Of a DNA stretch of 42,397 bases, positions 1 through 9,709 are shown piece after piece. How positions within the stretch are numbered: the first letter of the stretch is position 1; each line of letters starts with the position of its first letter. The stretch lies in assembly GCA_945882615.1 (NCBI GenBank), contig CAMCWK010000026.1, positions 1 through 42,397 on the forward strand, given 5' to 3'. The DNA comes from Rhizobium sp. Q54. GTDB lineage: Bacteria > Pseudomonadota > Alphaproteobacteria > Micropepsales > Micropepsaceae. Below the pieces are notes generated by a model, which was not told where the DNA came from, searched no databases, and saw nothing but the letters and a program-made list of their open reading frames with translations. A program made the position numbers and the translations under genes.

Positions 1-1310
<1,310 letters not shown>

Positions 1311-1359
1311 CGCCTTGCGCCAAACCGGCTAAGCTTTCCAAAAATCACGGGGCGGAATC

Positions 1360-3300
1360 ATGAAGACCCAGCTGTTTATCCTGGCCTTCGCGCTGGCGGC
1401 CACGCCGGCCAGCGCCGGGCTGACCCGCCTCACGGTGGAAAAGACCACGCCGATGTCGGGCGGCTATGTGCTGCTGGAGGGGCGTTTCCATGGCGAACTG
1501 GATCCCGACAGCCCCCATAACGCCCAAGTCAACGACATCAAGCTGGCGCCGCGCAATGCCGCTGGCAGGGTCGAGTATTCCGCCACCTTCGCCATCGCCA
1601 AGCCGGAAGATGTCAGCCGTTCCTCGGGGATGCTGGTCTATGACGTCCCCAACCGGGGTAATGGCGCCGCAACCAATATCGGTGACGGTCATGTCCATGT
1701 GGTGAGCGGCTGGCAGGGCGACCTGGAAGAGGGGGCCGGGGTCCAGTCCCTGCGGGCGCCGTCCGCGACGCTGAACGGGCCGGCCATAGTGCGCTTTCTC
1801 GACATTCCCGCCGGCACCACCACGCTTTCGGTCAAGGGCGGCCCCCAGGGCAAGCAAGGCGGCCGCGCCTTCGAGGTGGCGACCGAAGAGAATGCCAAGC
1901 TGTTCATCGGCGCCTCCGACGATGATGCCGGCAATCAGCACGAGATCCAGGGGCGCAATTTCGCCTTTGCCGATTGCAGCAAGACGCCGTTCCCCGGCAC
2001 GCTCGACCTGACCAAGCTGTGCGTCAAGGACGGCTTCGATCCCAAGTTGGCCTACACCCTGGCCTTCACCGCCAAGAACCCCAAGGTGCTGGGCGTCGGC
2101 TTTGCCGCCACCCGCGATCTGGTCAGTTTCCTGCGCTATGGCGAGCGCGACGCGGCGGGCAATCCCAATCCCCTAGCGGGCAAGATGCGCTGGGCGGTGG
2201 GACGCGGGGTGTCGCAATCGGGCAATTTCCTGCGCGCCTTCGTCCATCTGGGTTTCAACACCGGCGAAAATGGCCTGCAGGTGTTCAGCGGCATCAACCC
2301 CATCGTGGCGATGCGGATGAATTCCATGAGCTACCGTTTTGCTTCGCCCGGCGGCCTGGTCGGGCTTTACGAGATCGGCAATGACGGCATCAACTGGTGG
2401 AGCGAATACGACGACAAGGTGCGCGGCCTTGGCCGCGGCAGCCTTTTGGCCCGCTGCACGACGGCCGGCCATTGCCCCAAGGTGGTGGAAATACTGGGCT
2501 CGGCCGAGTTCTGGAATTTGCGCGCCAGCGTCAATTTCGTCGGCACCGACGCCAAGTCCGACATTCCGCTTCCCGCCAATGTGCGGCGCTATTACAACCC
2601 CGGAACGCATCACAATGGCGGGCGTGGCGGTTTCGAACGGGCCGGCGTGGCGCACAATGCCTGCGTCCTGGCGTCCAATCCCAACCCTACCTCCGACGCC
2701 AACCGGGCGCTGTTCAAGGCGCTGCTGGACTGGGTTGCCGATGGGACCGAGCCGCCGCCCAGCAAATACCCCACTTTGGCGGCCGGCCAGCTGATCACGC
2801 CGGAAGCCTATGACCGGGCCTTTCCCGCCATCCTGGACCAGCCGCGCCCGGCCTACAGCCCACTCTACCAGTATGAGCTGGGGGATGGCTTCAACACCGC
2901 CGATATGACCGGCGCGATCAGCGTCACGCCGCCGCGCATCGTGCGGACCATCCCGCAGCTCTTCCCCCGCATCGATGCCGACGGCAATGAGCTGGACGGC
3001 ATCCGCTCGCCGCTGCTGCAGGCGCCCTTGGGATCCTATGTCGGCTGGAACGTCACCACGTCCGGCTTCCAGGCCGGACGCTATTGCGGCAATACCGGTG
3101 GCTATATCCCCTTTGCCGCCACCCGCGCCGAGCGGCTGGAAAAGGGCGATCCACGCCCCTCGCTGGAGGAGCGTTATGCCAGTCATGCCGCCTATGTGGC
3201 CAAGGTGAAGGCGGCGGCGGATGAGCTGGTGGCGCAGCGCTACATGCTGGCGGCGGACGCGGCGCGCATCGTGAGTGAGGCGCAAGCCACCAAGTGGTAA
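1360..3300 (+). CDS. Secreted alpha/beta hydrolase domain protein (Abhydrolase_10-like)
   Basis: A 646-residue protein with a classical signal peptide (MKTQLFILAFALAATPASA, predicted cleavage after residue 19), so exported to the periplasm. The nucleophile elbow is G283-V-S285-Q-S-G, the GxSQSG form typical of the large alpha/beta hydrolase family of PF20091 type, with S285 the likely nucleophile; THHNGGRGG near residue 420 and the D/H-rich C-terminal half would supply the other residues. Substrate unknown, probably an ester. It begins 49 bp after the aldo/keto reductase stop with GGGGCGGA as ribosome-binding region, so could be part of the same transcript. Family assignment is from the overall pattern, not an alignment. 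Confidence 0.75.
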   Translation: MKTQLFILAFALAATPASAGLTRLTVEKTTPMSGGYVLLEGRFHGELDPDSPHNAQVNDIKLAPRNAAGRVEYSATFAIAKPEDVSRSSGMLVYDVPNRGNGAATNIGDGHVHVVSGWQGDLEEGAGVQSLRAPSATLNGPAIVRFLDIPAGTTTLSVKGGPQGKQGGRAFEVATEENAKLFIGASDDDAGNQHEIQGRNFAFADCSKTPFPGTLDLTKLCVKDGFDPKLAYTLAFTAKNPKVLGVGFAATRDLVSFLRYGERDAAGNPNPLAGKMRWAVGRGVSQSGNFLRAFVHLGFNTGENGLQVFSGINPIVAMRMNSMSYRFASPGGLVGLYEIGNDGINWWSEYDDKVRGLGRGSLLARCTTAGHCPKVVEILGSAEFWNLRASVNFVGTDAKSDIPLPANVRRYYNPGTHHNGGRGGFERAGVAHNACVLASNPNPTSDANRALFKALLDWVADGTEPPPSKYPTLAAGQLITPEAYDRAFPAILDQPRPAYSPLYQYELGDGFNTADMTGAISVTPPRIVRTIPQLFPRIDADGNELDGIRSPLLQAPLGSYVGWNVTTSGFQAGRYCGNTGGYIPFAATRAERLEKGDPRPSLEERYASHAAYVAKVKAAADELVAQRYMLAADAARIVSEAQATKW

Positions 3301-3336
3301 ATTCGCCGGAGCTCTCTGAGTCCATGGAGTAGTGTC

Positions 3337-3963
3337 ATGTATACACCTCCCGCTTTTCAGGAAGATGAACCAGGTGCAATTCGGCAAATTATCCGGGAGG
3401 CGCGACTTTCCACGCTTATAACCGCTACATCCGAAGGACTGGTTGCAACACCGCTTCCCCTGCTGCTTGCGGATGAAGGAGAGCAGGGCGTCCTTTATGG
3501 ACATGTGGCCAGGGCAAACCCCCAATGGCGCTTGCAGCCGATTGGAGACGCACTCGCGACCTTTTATGGCCCCGACGCCTACGTCACGCCTTCCTGGTAT
3601 GAATCCAAACGCGAGCACGGCAAGGTCGTACCAACGTGGAATTATGTTGCGGTCCATGCGTATGGGCCGATCGAGTTTTTCGAGGATGAGGACCGTCTCT
3701 ATGATGTCGTAACCCGCCTCACCAACTTGCATGAAGGCGCCCGCGCCGAACCATGGGCTGTTACCGATGCGCCCGCGGAATTCATCAAATCCCAATTGCG
3801 GGGCATCGTGGGTCTAAGGCTTCCGATTGCGCGGGTCGAAGGAAAGCGAAAATTGAGCCAAAATCGTCCTGCGGCTGATCGCGCCGGGGTCGCGGTGGGG
3901 CTCGGGCAGAGTGAGCGTGTCGGCGACAAGATCGTCTCAGCCTTGATCCCGCGCGATCGCTGA
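3337..3963 (+). CDS. PaiB-like FMN-binding negative regulator family protein
   Basis: A 208-residue protein that begins MYTPPAFQEDEP and shows the family hallmarks of PaiB/FMN_bind_2: LPLLLADE, the GHVARANPQW segment, the PDAYVTPSWYESK stretch and VPTWNYVAVHAYG. These form a split-barrel FMN-binding fold. Bacillus PaiB is linked to negative control of sporulation and protease genes, but in proteobacteria the family's role is largely unknown and may be enzymatic. A GGAG lies about 8 bases before the ATG. The gene is 36 bp after the hydrolase and is followed by a strong terminator. Confidence 0.9.
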   Translation: MYTPPAFQEDEPGAIRQIIREARLSTLITATSEGLVATPLPLLLADEGEQGVLYGHVARANPQWRLQPIGDALATFYGPDAYVTPSWYESKREHGKVVPTWNYVAVHAYGPIEFFEDEDRLYDVVTRLTNLHEGARAEPWAVTDAPAEFIKSQLRGIVGLRLPIARVEGKRKLSQNRPAADRAGVAVGLGQSERVGDKIVSALIPRDR

Positions 3964-3994
3964 GGGCCTTCAGCCATAGTTATACCGGCAAAAG

Positions 3995-4025
3995 AAAACC
4001 CGCCGGGAATGCCCGGCGGGTTTTT
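3995..4025. terminator. Bidirectional rho-independent terminator
   Basis: A perfect 13-bp inverted repeat, AAAACCCGCCGGG at 3995-4007 and CCCGGCGGGTTTT at 4012-4024, with an AATG loop. It is flanked by an A-run on the left and a T-run on the right, so it can work in both directions. It sits between the convergent genes ending at 3963 (plus) and 4047 (minus) and should stop both transcripts. Confidence 0.92.
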
Positions 4026-4046
4026 CATTTAAGCCTTTAAAACCAG

Positions 4047-4733
4047 CTACTTCACGCCAACCCGGACATCTTCCAGGATGCGGCGGGCGCGGGTGGTATT
4101 GAAGATGCCGCAGGAACAGAAGCGCGCCATGGTCTCGGCGGCTTCCTTGGGCGTGCGGCGGTTTTCCTTCACGAAGCTCATCATCTTCTGCGCCAGGTTG
4201 ATCGACAGCATGCCGTGGCCGCACATGGTCGAGAGCATGATGGCCTGCTTGCCCGGCGTGTTGTCGCCCACATCCTCAAAGCCCAGCGAATAGGCGATGG
4301 AGTGGCGCGGGATGCCGGCATGTTTGCAGGCATTCTTGGCATTGTCGATCGAGGAGGAGATGTTGACCGACAGGCCGAGATCTTCTTCCTTGATGCGCTT
4401 GACGAAGGCTTCGGCATTGGCGCGGCTGTCGAACACGGCGGCCATGGTGCCCGCTTTGCTCATGCCTTCCAGCACTTTCTTGAAGTTCGGCTTGTTGCGC
4501 TTGCCCCAGTGACCAAAGATGCTCTTGCTCTTGGTCGGGCGCAGCGAACCGCCATGCAGGGCGTCGCCCAGGCTGGCGGGCTTGTATTCGGCCGCGATCT
4601 GCATGAAGCGCTTCTGCGCTGCCAGCGCGTCGCCGGTCTGGCCGGCCGCCTTGCTCTTGGCGGGGAGCGAAAAGACGATGTAGTCGTCGACGAAGCTTTC
4701 GGCCTTGCCGTAACGATGCAGGGTATTGGTCAT
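4047..4733 (-). CDS. Unknown protein paired with a ferredoxin-like protein; possible Fe-S partner
   Basis: I do not recognise this 228-residue protein. There is no signal peptide or membrane segment. The N-terminal half is basic and soluble. The C-terminal third has clustered cysteines and histidines: NACKHAGI, then STMCGHGM, then RFCSCGIFN, which together could bind an Fe-S cluster or a metal. Its start overlaps the stop of the upstream ferredoxin-like gene by 4 bp (4730-4733, ATGA), so the two are translationally coupled and very likely form one complex or pathway. The gene ends just before the bidirectional terminator. Conservation of these cysteines would be the key test of a metal-centre role. 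Confidence 0.75.
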   Translation of the reverse strand: MTNTLHRYGKAESFVDDYIVFSLPAKSKAAGQTGDALAAQKRFMQIAAEYKPASLGDALHGGSLRPTKSKSIFGHWGKRNKPNFKKVLEGMSKAGTMAAVFDSRANAEAFVKRIKEEDLGLSVNISSSIDNAKNACKHAGIPRHSIAYSLGFEDVGDNTPGKQAIMLSTMCGHGMLSINLAQKMMSFVKENRRTPKEAAETMARFCSCGIFNTTRARRILEDVRVGVK

Positions 4734-5602
4734 GCGGTCACCATTTCCTTGGGCTGCGCCCCTTTATCAGCCGAGATGGGCGCGGCATTCGTAAGATCGC
4801 GGATCACCTTGCGGCCCAGACCGATATTGGTCTTGGCGCGCTGCGGGTTGTAGCCGAGCTTTTCCAGGATCGGCAGGACCATGGTCTCTTCGCCGTCGGC
4901 GTCGCAACGCACGCCAACGCCGATCACGACCTGGGTCGGGATGCGCTTTTCGACTTCCCAGATGATGCGCATGATTTCCTCGGTGCGCGCGACGGGCACC
5001 TTGATCTCGATGATGGCGCTCATCACCTTTTCATTCAGGATGTCGGTGCGGATGTCGCCCGTGGTGACGTCGGTCATCAGGGTGGAGATCGGATTGTTCT
5101 TTTCGAACGACACGCCGGCCTTGGCCAAAGCGCGGCTCATTTCCTGGAAGTCGCGGAAGCGGGCGCCGATGCCGGGGCGGCCCAGCTCGATGGTAAAGCC
5201 GACTTCGCCGATGCCCACGCGATCGGTGACGTCATTGGTCTTCACTTCCTCGGTGCCGCGGCCCGAAACGCCGGTCGATTCATGGGGCACGCGCGGGTCC
5301 GAGAAGGCGCGGCGCACCACGCGCGGCCATTCCAGCTGGTCGGGCTCGAACGCGGTGGTGGGGCACACATCGGGCTCCGGCTCGAAGCGGACGCGGAAGT
5401 TGGCCAAGGTGCGGCGGACGAAGCGCACCGTCGAAGGCGGCAGCACTTCCTTGGAGAGCCCGTTGTAGCAGGCATAGCATTCGACGCATTCGTCGCGGTT
5501 GATGGTCGCGCGCTGCAGCAGCGGATCGATATAGATCGCGCCCATCGGGCAGACATAGGTGCAGTTGCCACAGGCGACGCACTTCGCTGGATTGATCTTC
5601 AT
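4730..5602 (-). CDS. 4Fe-4S dicluster ferredoxin-like protein with large C-terminal domain
   Basis: A 290-residue cytosolic protein. Cluster 1 is a complete CxxCxxCxxxCP (C8, C11, C14, C18). The second motif has C39, C42 and C45 as CVECYAC but no immediate CP; the next candidate ligand is C80 in DVCP, after an insertion of about 34 residues. Residues from about 110 on form a domain I cannot name, containing GVSGRGTEEVKTNDVTDR and a predicted alpha/beta segment near VARTEEIMRIIWEVEKRIP. I prefer the ATG at 5602 because GGAAGGAAATACA precedes it; an in-frame extension to 5638 has no such signal. Likely role is electron transfer to an unidentified enzyme, possibly together with its downstream partner. 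Confidence 0.75.
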   Translation of the reverse strand: MKINPAKCVACGNCTYVCPMGAIYIDPLLQRATINRDECVECYACYNGLSKEVLPPSTVRFVRRTLANFRVRFEPEPDVCPTTAFEPDQLEWPRVVRRAFSDPRVPHESTGVSGRGTEEVKTNDVTDRVGIGEVGFTIELGRPGIGARFRDFQEMSRALAKAGVSFEKNNPISTLMTDVTTGDIRTDILNEKVMSAIIEIKVPVARTEEIMRIIWEVEKRIPTQVVIGVGVRCDADGEETMVLPILEKLGYNPQRAKTNIGLGRKVIRDLTNAAPISADKGAQPKEMVTA

Positions 5603-5659
5603 TGTATTTCCTTCCCGGAAAAAACATAAGCCAGACAAGGCTTTGCATATTTGCGACAG

Positions 5660-5688
5660 ATTAGAATGGGTGGCGTTTCAGGGTGCAA
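5660..5688 (-). promoter_or_regulatory. Predicted sigma-70 promoter of the ferredoxin-like operon
   Basis: On the minus strand, TTGCAC (-35, plus 5683-5688), a 17-bp spacer and TCTAAT (-10, plus 5660-5665) lie about 58 bp before the ATG at 5602. The spacing is ideal and the area is AT-rich compared with its surroundings. The rest of the 295-bp divergent gap (5603-5897) includes AGAACC and GGTTCT 15 bp apart near 5711-5737, and two GTAC sites near 5790-5805, which may be regulatory but are weak. Confidence 0.6.
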
Positions 5689-5897
5689 GCTGTTTCTGGC
5701 TTTTGCCTTTAAAGAACCTCTTTTGCTGCGAATGGTTCTCAAGAGAGGTCAGAAATTGGGCTGATTTTCTGTCTTATTGTTTTTAAAAGTACCAAAACCG
5801 TACGACGCGAACAAAAAATCAGCGATCCAGGAACCGCCACAAGGCCTGCTATCGTAAAGCTGACAGGCGAAAGACCTGCTTTCAGGGAGAAGGAATC

Positions 5898-6950
5898 ATG
5901 AAACTTCACGCCACTCTGCTGTCCTTCGCGCTGCTTGCGGTTCCCGTGGCCGCCATTGCGCAGGGCGTTGCGCCCGACCGGCCCAAGGCCGCGCCCAATC
6001 CCACCACCAACCGCTATGTTGAAGTTCCGGGCTTTTTCAAAATGCCCAAGGGCCGCGACATGGGCGCTTCCAGTTCGGTGATGGGCGACGCTGCGGGCAA
6101 TATCTGGGTCGTGGACCGCTGTGCCGCCAACAGCTGCACCGGCAGCAAGCTGGCGCCGATCATGCAGTTCGACGCGCGCGGCAATTTCATCAAGTCGTTC
6201 GGCGCGGGGCTGATGCAGTTCCCGCACGGCTTCTTCATCGACGCTAAGGATCACCTCTGGATCACCGATGGCGTCCCGCCCGATGGCAAGGGCAACAAGG
6301 GCCATGCGGTGCTGGAGTTTGGTCCTGACGGCAAGCTGCTGCGCACCTTGGGCAAACCCGGTGATCCCGGTGACGGCCCCGATCTCTTCCGTGAACCCAA
6401 TGCCGTGCTGGTGACACCCAGCGGCACCATCTTCGTCTCGGAAGGGCACACGCGCGGTCCCAAGAACACGCCGCGCATCATCAAATTCGATTCCAGCGGC
6501 AAGTTCATCAAACAGTGGGGCAGCGGGGGCTCAGGCCCTGGCCAGTTCGGCCAGCCCCATGCGCTGGCGATGGACAGCAAGGGACGCCTGTATGTCGGCG
6601 ACCGCGACAACAATCGCATCCAGATGTTCGACCAGGAAGGAAAGCTTCTGGGGCAGATGAAGCAATTCGGCCGCCCCAGCGGCATCGCCATCGACCGCAA
6701 TGACACGATTTATGTCACCGACTCCGAATCCAAGGACAAGAATGAGTACGGCCACAACCCCGGCTGGAAGCGCGGCATCCGCATCGGCAGCCTGAAGGAC
6801 GGCATCGTCACCGACTTCATTCCCGACACATTTGTGGACGCCGAAGGCTCCAGCACCAGCGGCGGCGAGGGCGTGTGGGCCGATGGCAAGGGCGGGGTGT
6901 TCAGCGCCCGGGTCGGGCAGCAGGACGTGATCAAATATGTCAGGAAGTAG
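5898..6950 (+). CDS. Exported NHL-repeat six-bladed beta-propeller protein
   Basis: A 350-residue protein with a signal peptide (MKLHATLLSFALLAVPVAAIAQ), so periplasmic or secreted. The rest consists of repeating NHL blades, for example the segments around GNIWVVDRC, FIDAKDHLWITDG, GTIFVSEGH, LAMDSKGRLYVGDRDNNR and IDRNDTIYVTDSE. It resembles the peptidyl-alpha-hydroxyglycine lyase/NHL superfamily, but no catalytic assignment is safe. It may bind a ligand or act as a lyase or lactonase. RBS GGGAGAAGGAATC precedes the ATG. A second propeller of the same general type lies at 40780-42042. Confidence 0.85.
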   Translation: MKLHATLLSFALLAVPVAAIAQGVAPDRPKAAPNPTTNRYVEVPGFFKMPKGRDMGASSSVMGDAAGNIWVVDRCAANSCTGSKLAPIMQFDARGNFIKSFGAGLMQFPHGFFIDAKDHLWITDGVPPDGKGNKGHAVLEFGPDGKLLRTLGKPGDPGDGPDLFREPNAVLVTPSGTIFVSEGHTRGPKNTPRIIKFDSSGKFIKQWGSGGSGPGQFGQPHALAMDSKGRLYVGDRDNNRIQMFDQEGKLLGQMKQFGRPSGIAIDRNDTIYVTDSESKDKNEYGHNPGWKRGIRIGSLKDGIVTDFIPDTFVDAEGSSTSGGEGVWADGKGGVFSARVGQQDVIKYVRK

Positions 6951-7838
6951 CTAGCGCGGAATAAGCGCGCCGGGCTGGGCCACGACGCGGGCCGCCAGCG
7001 CAAGCCCGTCCTTCACGGCTTCCTGCGGCGACTTGCCCTTGAGGCGTGCCGCCAGATAGGCGCCGTTGAAGGAATCGCCCGCGCCCGACGTGTCCACCAC
7101 CTTCACAGCCTGGGTGGGCAGGGCGGTGATCTCATCGCCCACGCGCAAGATGCAGCCATCCTCGTCGCAGGTCAGCGCAATTTCCGCATTCGTCAAAGTG
7201 GCGGTGAATTCGATCTGCTTTCGCGGATCGTTCATCTCGTACATCAGCTGATAATCCTGGCGGCTGGGCAGAACGATGGAAGCCAGCTTCACCATGTCTT
7301 CAAAGGTATGCCGGGCATCGTCCATCGCTTTCCACAGCGCCGGGCGGATATTGGGATCGAAGGCCACCTTGGTTTTCAGTGTGCCCAGCAGCTTGATCGC
7401 CGCCTGGCGGTCATCATGGCCCAGGATCGCCAGCGAGATGCCGGAGACATAGACCAGATCGGCCTTGTTCAGCACCTCGGCGCCGCCCGCCGCCAGCAGC
7501 AGCCGCAGCCATTCCTTGGCCGGTGTGTCGCTGCGCCAATAGTGGAATTTGCGGTCGCCCTTGGCGTTGGTCTCGATCAGGTACAGCGCCGGCCGTTCGC
7601 CCGGGATACGGAACACCAGCCGGTCGCTGATGCCTTCGCCGCGCCAGGTTTCGACCATGGCATTGCTGAGGCTTTCATCGCCGGTGGCGGTGAGAAACGC
7701 GACGTCAATATCGGGTGCGCTGCGCTTGAGATAGACGGCGGTGTTGTAGGCGTCGCCCGCGAAGCTGCGCCGCAGGTGCCCGTCCTCGACGGGCCGCAGC
7801 TCGACCATGCATTCGCCGATGGAGATGGCGCTGGTCAT
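6951..7838 (-). CDS. kdgK: 2-dehydro-3-deoxygluconokinase (PfkB family sugar kinase)
   Basis: A 295-residue cytosolic PfkB/ribokinase-fold kinase expected to phosphorylate 2-keto-3-deoxygluconate to KDPG with ATP in the Entner-Doudoroff pathway. It starts SAISIGECMVELRP, typical of KdgK, and ends with the ATP/catalytic motif DTSGAGDSFNGAYL, where D255 is the predicted base. The ATG at 7838 is chosen because it overlaps the stop of eda by 4 bp; a longer in-frame extension would lie wholly inside eda. Pairing with eda makes the substrate call strong. The stop directly abuts the end of the convergent NHL gene. Confidence 0.9.
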   Translation of the reverse strand: MTSAISIGECMVELRPVEDGHLRRSFAGDAYNTAVYLKRSAPDIDVAFLTATGDESLSNAMVETWRGEGISDRLVFRIPGERPALYLIETNAKGDRKFHYWRSDTPAKEWLRLLLAAGGAEVLNKADLVYVSGISLAILGHDDRQAAIKLLGTLKTKVAFDPNIRPALWKAMDDARHTFEDMVKLASIVLPSRQDYQLMYEMNDPRKQIEFTATLTNAEIALTCDEDGCILRVGDEITALPTQAVKVVDTSGAGDSFNGAYLAARLKGKSPQEAVKDGLALAARVVAQPGALIPR

Positions 7839-8473
7839 GACTTTGTTATTCCTTGGGCCAACTCCTTGGCTTCGCGGGCCATCACGGCGGCCTTGGCGAA
7901 AGCGTCGGCTTCGTTCAGCTCGGAGGGTACCATCCACGAACCGCCGGCGCAGATCACGTTGGGCAGCGACAGATAGGTCTTCAGGTTGCCCGGTCCAACG
8001 CCGCCGGTGGGGCAGAAGCGGACCTGCGGAAAAGGGCCACCCAGCGCCTTGATGGCGGGCGCGCCGCCGCTGGTCTCCGCCGGAAAGAACTTGAAGGTGG
8101 AAAGACCCAGGGACAGGCCGTGCATGATTTCGGATGCGGTGGCGACACCCGGCAGGATCGGCACAGTGTGATCGCGCGAGGCTTTCACCACCTCATCCGT
8201 CAGGCCGGGGCTGACCACAAATTGGCTGCCGGCCGCAGCGGCGGCGGCAAACTGCGCCGCATTGATCACGGTGCCCGCGCCGACGATGGCGCCTTTGACT
8301 TCGGCGGCGATCGCCGCAATGGCGGCGAGACCGGCATCGGTGCGCAGGGTGATTTCCAGGATGTTGAGGCCGCCTTCGACCAGCGCCTTGGCCAGCGGCA
8401 CGGCATGGGCCAGATCCTTGATCACGATCACCGGCACGATGCGGGTGGCCCGCAACTCGTCGTCAAAAGCCAT
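7835..8473 (-). CDS. eda: KDPG/KHG aldolase
   Basis: A 212-residue class I aldolase that splits 2-keto-3-deoxy-6-phosphogluconate to pyruvate and glyceraldehyde 3-phosphate. The family signatures are complete: E40 in LEITLRT, VGAGTV, FVVSPG, and the Schiff-base K128 in FKFFPAE, followed by FCPTGGV. I place the start at the ATG at 8473, with GGGG about 7 bases upstream; a TTG four codons earlier is possible. It is translationally coupled to kdgK, which supplies its substrate, giving a complete lower Entner-Doudoroff branch for ketodeoxy sugar acids. Confidence 0.93.
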   Translation of the reverse strand: MAFDDELRATRIVPVIVIKDLAHAVPLAKALVEGGLNILEITLRTDAGLAAIAAIAAEVKGAIVGAGTVINAAQFAAAAAAGSQFVVSPGLTDEVVKASRDHTVPILPGVATASEIMHGLSLGLSTFKFFPAETSGGAPAIKALGGPFPQVRFCPTGGVGPGNLKTYLSLPNVICAGGSWMVPSELNEADAFAKAAVMAREAKELAQGITKS

Positions 8474-8516
8474 GAAAGACCCCAATTTTCGCAGGCCTTA
8501 TAGCCGCATTGGCGCG

Positions 8517-8546
8517 GGGAAAACTAGGGCAGGCGGGGGCTGCCCT
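8517..8546 (-). terminator. Probable terminator of the cyd operon
   Basis: Reading the minus strand, AGGGCAG (plus 8540-8546), a 7-nt loop and CTGCCCT (plus 8526-8532) form a perfect 7-bp GC-rich stem followed by AGTTTTCCCC. The U-tract is short. It lies 34 bp past the DUF2474 stop, where termination of cydA-cydB-DUF2474 is expected. Confidence 0.5.
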
Positions 8547-8579
8547 GCTGTCGCGGATGCAAAGGGCTGGTCGCCAACG

Positions 8580-8702
8580 TCATGGCTGGGTGAAGACGGC
8601 GCCGAAAAACAGCTTCAGGATACCCGCCACCAGCAGCAGCACCGCGACGCTGGCGACCCACAAGCCGGCGAACCAAAGCAGCTGCCGCGCTTTCAATGAC
8701 AT
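8580..8702 (-). CDS. DUF2474-type small membrane protein of the cytochrome bd operon
   Basis: A 40-residue peptide with one transmembrane helix (about residues 9-34) that starts [18 protein letters not shown]. Its ATG overlaps the last base of the cydB stop (TGATG), so it is translationally coupled. Short single-helix proteins, CydX or DUF2474, follow cydAB in many proteobacteria and stabilise or assemble the oxidase; in CIO-type operons of alphaproteobacteria the DUF2474 form is usual. Function is therefore inferred mainly from position, length and topology. Confidence 0.8.
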   Translation of the reverse strand: MSLKARQLLWFAGLWVASVAVLLLVAGILKLFFGAVFTQP

Positions 8703-9709
8703 CAGTGATACCCATCGGTCCCGACTTTGCCGCGAAACACCCAATAGGCGTAGGCGGTATAGGCCAGGATGATGGGCAGCAGGATCAGCGCGCCCACCAG
8801 CATGAAGCCTTGCGAACTGGCCGGGGCGGCAGCGTCCCAGATCGAGATACTGGGCGGTACGATATAGGGATACATGCTGACCGCCAGGCCCAGAAAGGAG
8901 AGCGCGAACAGCGCCAGCGCCAGCAGGAAGGGTAGCGTTTCGCGGCCTCGCGCCAGGGTAACGAAATAGGCGGCGGTTGTGATGATCACCAGCAGCGGCA
9001 CCTGGGCCGTCGCCATCACGGTGGGCCAGGCGAACCAGCGTTCGTAATAGGCATAGGCCAGGAAGGGCGTGGCGGCGCTGACCGCGACGATGCCCGCTAT
9101 CAGGCCCAGGCCGGCAAAAGCCGCAATGCGCCGCGCGCGTTTCTGCAGACCATGCTCGGTCTTCATATTCAGCCAGCAGGCGCCCAGCGCTCCGTATCCG
9201 AACAGCAATGCGACGCCGCAGAGCAGGGTGAAGGGCGACAGCCAGTCCCACCAGCCGCCGCCATAGGCGCGTTCCGTGACGGTGACGCCCTGCAGGATTG
9301 CGCCCAGCGCGATGCCTTGCGCCAGGGTTGCGACCGCGGAACCGGAAAAGAACGCGAAATCCCACCAGGCACGGCCCCGGCTGCTGCGCCAGCGAAATTC
9401 AAACGCCACGCCGCGAAACACCAGCCCCAGCAGCATGGCGATCAGCGGGGTGTAGATGGCGGGCATCACCACGGCATAGGCCAGGGGAAAGGCCGCCATC
9501 AGCCCGCCGCCGCCCAGCACCAGCCAGGTCTCGTTGCCGTCCCACACCGGGGCGATCGAGTTCATCGCCGTGCCGCGCTCGCCGTGATCGTTCAGCAGCG
9601 GAAACAGGATGCCGACGCCCAGATCAAAACCGTCCAGCACCACATAGGTGAAGACGGCAAAGGCGACGATGCCCGCCCATACCAAGGTCAGAACGTCATC
9701 AGGCATCAT
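8702..9709 (-). CDS. cydB: Cytochrome bd quinol oxidase subunit II (CIO type)
   Basis: A 335-residue integral inner-membrane subunit with about eight to nine hydrophobic helices. Family hallmarks are FTYVVLDGFDLGVGILFPL near the N-terminus, APVWDGNETWLVLGGGG and the VFRGVAFEFR segment. It pairs with CydA to form the quinol-oxidising, oxygen-reducing oxidase. The start is one of two adjacent ATGs (9709 or 9706), preceded by AGAAAGG; both lie within the end of cydA, giving an overlap of about 11 bp. A longer in-frame start would overlap cydA far more and is rejected. Confidence 0.93.
   Translation of the reverse strand: MMPDDVLTLVWAGIVAFAVFTYVVLDGFDLGVGILFPLLNDHGERGTAMNSIAPVWDGNETWLVLGGGGLMAAFPLAYAVVMPAIYTPLIAMLLGLVFRGVAFEFRWRSSRGRAWWDFAFFSGSAVATLAQGIALGAILQGVTVTERAYGGGWWDWLSPFTLLCGVALLFGYGALGACWLNMKTEHGLQKRARRIAAFAGLGLIAGIVAVSAATPFLAYAYYERWFAWPTVMATAQVPLLVIITTAAYFVTLARGRETLPFLLALALFALSFLGLAVSMYPYIVPPSISIWDAAAPASSQGFMLVGALILLPIILAYTAYAYWVFRGKVGTDGYH

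Noticed and set aside
2173..3795. A 540-codon minus-strand frame antisense to the secreted hydrolase and PaiB-like genes
   Set aside because: It crosses two good plus-strand genes and has low-complexity shadow composition.
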